NCBI GenBank assembly: GCA_014529385.2
Contig: CM043951.1
Coordinates: forward strand, 107,728,384-107,760,883
Origin: Adiantum capillus-veneris
Taxonomy: Eukaryota; Streptophyta; Polypodiopsida; Polypodiales; Pteridaceae
Length of the DNA stretch: 32,500 nt
Direction: 5' to 3'
Shown: positions 31,301 to 32,500 of the stretch, piece by piece
How positions within the stretch are numbered: position 1 is the first letter of the stretch
How the letters are laid out: every line of letters starts with the position of its first letter
Position numbers and translations under genes: made by a program
The notes under the pieces: generated by a model
Database searches by the model: none
Seen by the model: only the letters and a program-made list of their open reading frames with translations
Told to the model about the DNA's origin: nothing

Positions 31301-32406
31301 GATGAGAAATGGTAAACACATGTGAAAAGAAAGACTAACTATGTGTGGTGTGTGTTGTGAATGTTTGAAATACATGTATTTGATCGTATGCAGGATCTTG
31401 GATTTTCTTCATTCATCCCATGTTGATGGGGAAAAGAGCAATGAAGTGGCCTCTCTTTTGTTTGCGGATTTTCCAACAAACTTTAAAGTTGAAAATTTTT
31501 CGGAGAACGAGGTATGCATCCTTCAAAACCACAATGGACAGTCTATGATAGTTTTGTAACTTTAATTAAATTAACAATGTGTATTATGCAGGTCCCTCCA
31601 TGGAATCAATTCTCTCAAAAATTAAGTAAGAAAGTGTCCGTAATAGCTTCAAAGTATGTGGTAGACAATGGGTGGTACATCACCCTAAGCTCCACTGATC
31701 ACTTTGGCATTGTGTCTGGCCATGCCATCGAGATGGGATTCAAAATGATGCACACCATCCTTATTTTGATCCCCAAATGTGTGAAAGACCATTGAGATTG
31801 AGAGAGTAAGTAAATTTATTTGTTGATTGAAAAGCATGCTCGTAGTTTTCTTCAATTAGATCACATTCTAATTGTAATTTGTAGGTGGAAACACTATTGC
31901 TAGGATTGTTTTATCATAAGGGTCAACGTCCTATCTACGATCGACGAGATGGAGAGAGCGTGGACAACAACTCTTTCGATGCCAAGTCCGGAATACTGGT
32001 GGAGCGCGCCGACGGAGAGTACATTGGAGGACACGCTCTTAGAGGTGCCGTCGAGCGTAGCCTTGACTTCTTTCGGTAAGAATATATGCTTCCTACTATG
32101 CGTTATTAGACTATGTTACATAAAGTAATAATGCGCATATTTTTAGCTTTTTTTAGCTGGCTTGTGCCGACATTTACTGCGGAGCACACCTACATTGTTG
32201 ATATGTTTTCTGGATGTGGTGGCTTGGGCAATGTTTGCATTGAGTTGTCTAGACACTGTCTCTGCATAGATAGTGATCCAGAGGTCTTCCATCAACATCT
32301 TTCACGCTTCAAGGCTCCATGTGTATGTGCTATTTCAGCAGTTGATGCAGATAGCGATGAGGAGACTGATTGGCAACAATATGAGCCCGGATCACATTGC
32401 CCTTGA
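28395..32406 (+). CDS. Multi-exon gene: ParB-like domain fused to a beta-class DNA methyltransferase-like domain (frame-disrupted; possible pseudogene)
   Basis: Exons by GT-AG sites: 28395-28440, 28535-29180, 29261-29366, 29454-29661, 29763-29885, 30013-30155, 30239-30549, 30662-30867, 30961-31146, 31233-31311, 31394-31511, 31592-31805, 31885-32075, 32157-32406. Introns are about 80-127 bases with T-rich 3' ends. Spliced product about 940 residues: basic start MARTPSKRGRTG; acidic repeat DILGDVHEEE/DILSDVHEEE; ParB-like domain (about 125-300); helical middle; basic stretch KKRLDFVRSKKPKKSPKKNQ (nuclear signal candidate, about 635-655); methyltransferase-like domain (about 660-940). Known relatives in architecture are phage and bacterial ParB-methyltransferase fusions; the role in a plant is unknown. 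Problems: frame change in exon 2 near 28800-28830, TGA at 29560, one base short at the exon 7/8 join, a frame change near 31745, one base short at the exon 12/13 join. It is a recent pseudogene or an assembly with indel errors. Confidence 0.7.
28800..29661 (+). other. ParB/sulfiredoxin-like domain within the gene
   Basis: Spliced text has the three ParB landmarks in order. First, PPRIPLCRLMENEA with GAPFLVSF about 30 residues on (the IPL... and P-x-x-V strands). Second, FIVWDGNHRLKTWMRLI, matching the G-x-x-R-x-x-A box that binds nucleotide in ParB. Third, LALRSQNEIGRTTVN across the exon 3/4 join, matching the E-N-x-x-R box. Expected Ala after HRL is Thr-Trp here. ParB folds bind CTP or act as nuclease-like modules, and in methyltransferase fusions they are thought to assist DNA targeting. 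The stop at 29560 lies just after the domain core. Confidence 0.75.
31394..32406 (+). other. N4/N6 DNA methyltransferase-like domain within the gene
   Basis: Order of motifs is that of beta-class enzymes. Motif IV region: NEVASLLFADFPTNF (normally ...DPPY-N). Then a strand-turn VVDNGWYITLSSTDHFGIV typical of the region after motif IV. Then AVERSLDFFRWLV, matching the E-x-P-x-x-x-L-x-x-x-I helix before motif I. Then YIVDMFSGCGGLGNVC (motif I, SAM binding, F-x-G-x-G) and CIDSDPEVFHQHLSRF (motif II acidic position and following helix). The last exon ends about 40 residues later. SAM binding looks possible; base methylation looks doubtful because DPPY is DFPT. Confidence 0.75.
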
Positions 32407-32500
32407 TCTACATCAACATTGGTATTATCTATCGTTTTTTCTAGTTTGTGATTTTTATGAAACGACGTGTGACCATGGTGTTTGGGTGCCACTTTTTTGG
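32407..32500. other. Downstream flank of the gene
   Basis: T-rich sequence after the TGA. No polyadenylation signal or further exon can be fixed in the 94 bases present. A possible further splice donor lies at about 32421 (CATTG|GTATTA), so the true end may lie beyond the window. Confidence 0.3.

Noticed and set aside
32190-32300. FSGCGGLG read as motif I of a cytosine-5 DNA methyltransferase
   Set aside because: In C5 enzymes motif I is N-terminal and followed by a PC motif; here it is C-terminal after a DPPY-like position, the order of beta-class N4/N6 enzymes.

Overview
The window looks like nuclear DNA from a land plant with a transposon-rich genome. The evidence is several nested Ty3/gypsy LTR retrotransposons (one with a chromodomain on its integrase), primer binding sites complementary to plant tRNA-Asp and initiator tRNA-Met, long GA, GT and TA microsatellites, and one gene with many short GT-AG introns. 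I lean towards a non-flowering plant, but nothing here proves it. There is no bacterial-style operon and I saw no tRNA or rRNA gene.

Layout, left to right. (1) 1-2863, minus strand: the 5' end of a chromovirus-type element: an open Gag frame running off the left edge, an initiator-Met PBS and a 1.6 kb 5' LTR. (2) 2864 to about 7479, minus strand: an older LTR element cut off by element 1. It has a decayed Gag with a (GA)n tract inside it, a leader with four related palindromic motifs, a tRNA-Asp PBS and an LTR with a TATA box. (3) 7480-8735 and 16574-17983: one older retroelement-like sequence split by an insertion. (4) 8741-16568, plus strand: a complete LTR retrotransposon with TG...CA LTRs, PBS, polypurine tract and a perfect 5-bp target duplication AACAT. 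It carries only decayed Gag and protease, with no RT, RNase H or integrase, so it was non-autonomous. (5) 17984-20912: unassigned sequence, an 85-bp tandem repeat, and a decayed plus-strand Ty3/gypsy gag-protease-RT. (6) 20913-26760, minus strand: a second, badly decayed copy of the same chromovirus family as element 1, running 3' LTR, chromodomain, integrase, RNase H, RT, protease, gag end. It holds a self-derived inverted segment and a 717-bp MITE-like DNA transposon with 14-bp inverted ends and 8-bp target duplications. (7) 26761-28200: GT/TA/CA-rich simple repeats, a repeated unit and a strong palindrome. (8) 28395-32406, plus strand: the one non-transposon gene, about 14 coding exons.

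The gene in (8) is the main find. Spliced, it predicts a protein of about 940 residues. It has a ParB/sulfiredoxin-like N-terminal domain (IPL start, DGNHRL box, Asn-containing third box), a long helical and basic middle, and a C-terminal domain in the motif order of beta-class N4/N6 DNA methyltransferases. The SAM-binding motif FSGCG is kept, but the DPPY catalytic motif has become DFPT. ParB-methyltransferase fusions are known from phages and bacterial mobile elements; here one is split by introns in a plant-like genome. The model carries several frame breaks and one in-frame stop, so it is either a young pseudogene or a copy with assembly errors.

All calls come from reading the sequence and from remembered family motifs. 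No database search or alignment program was run.
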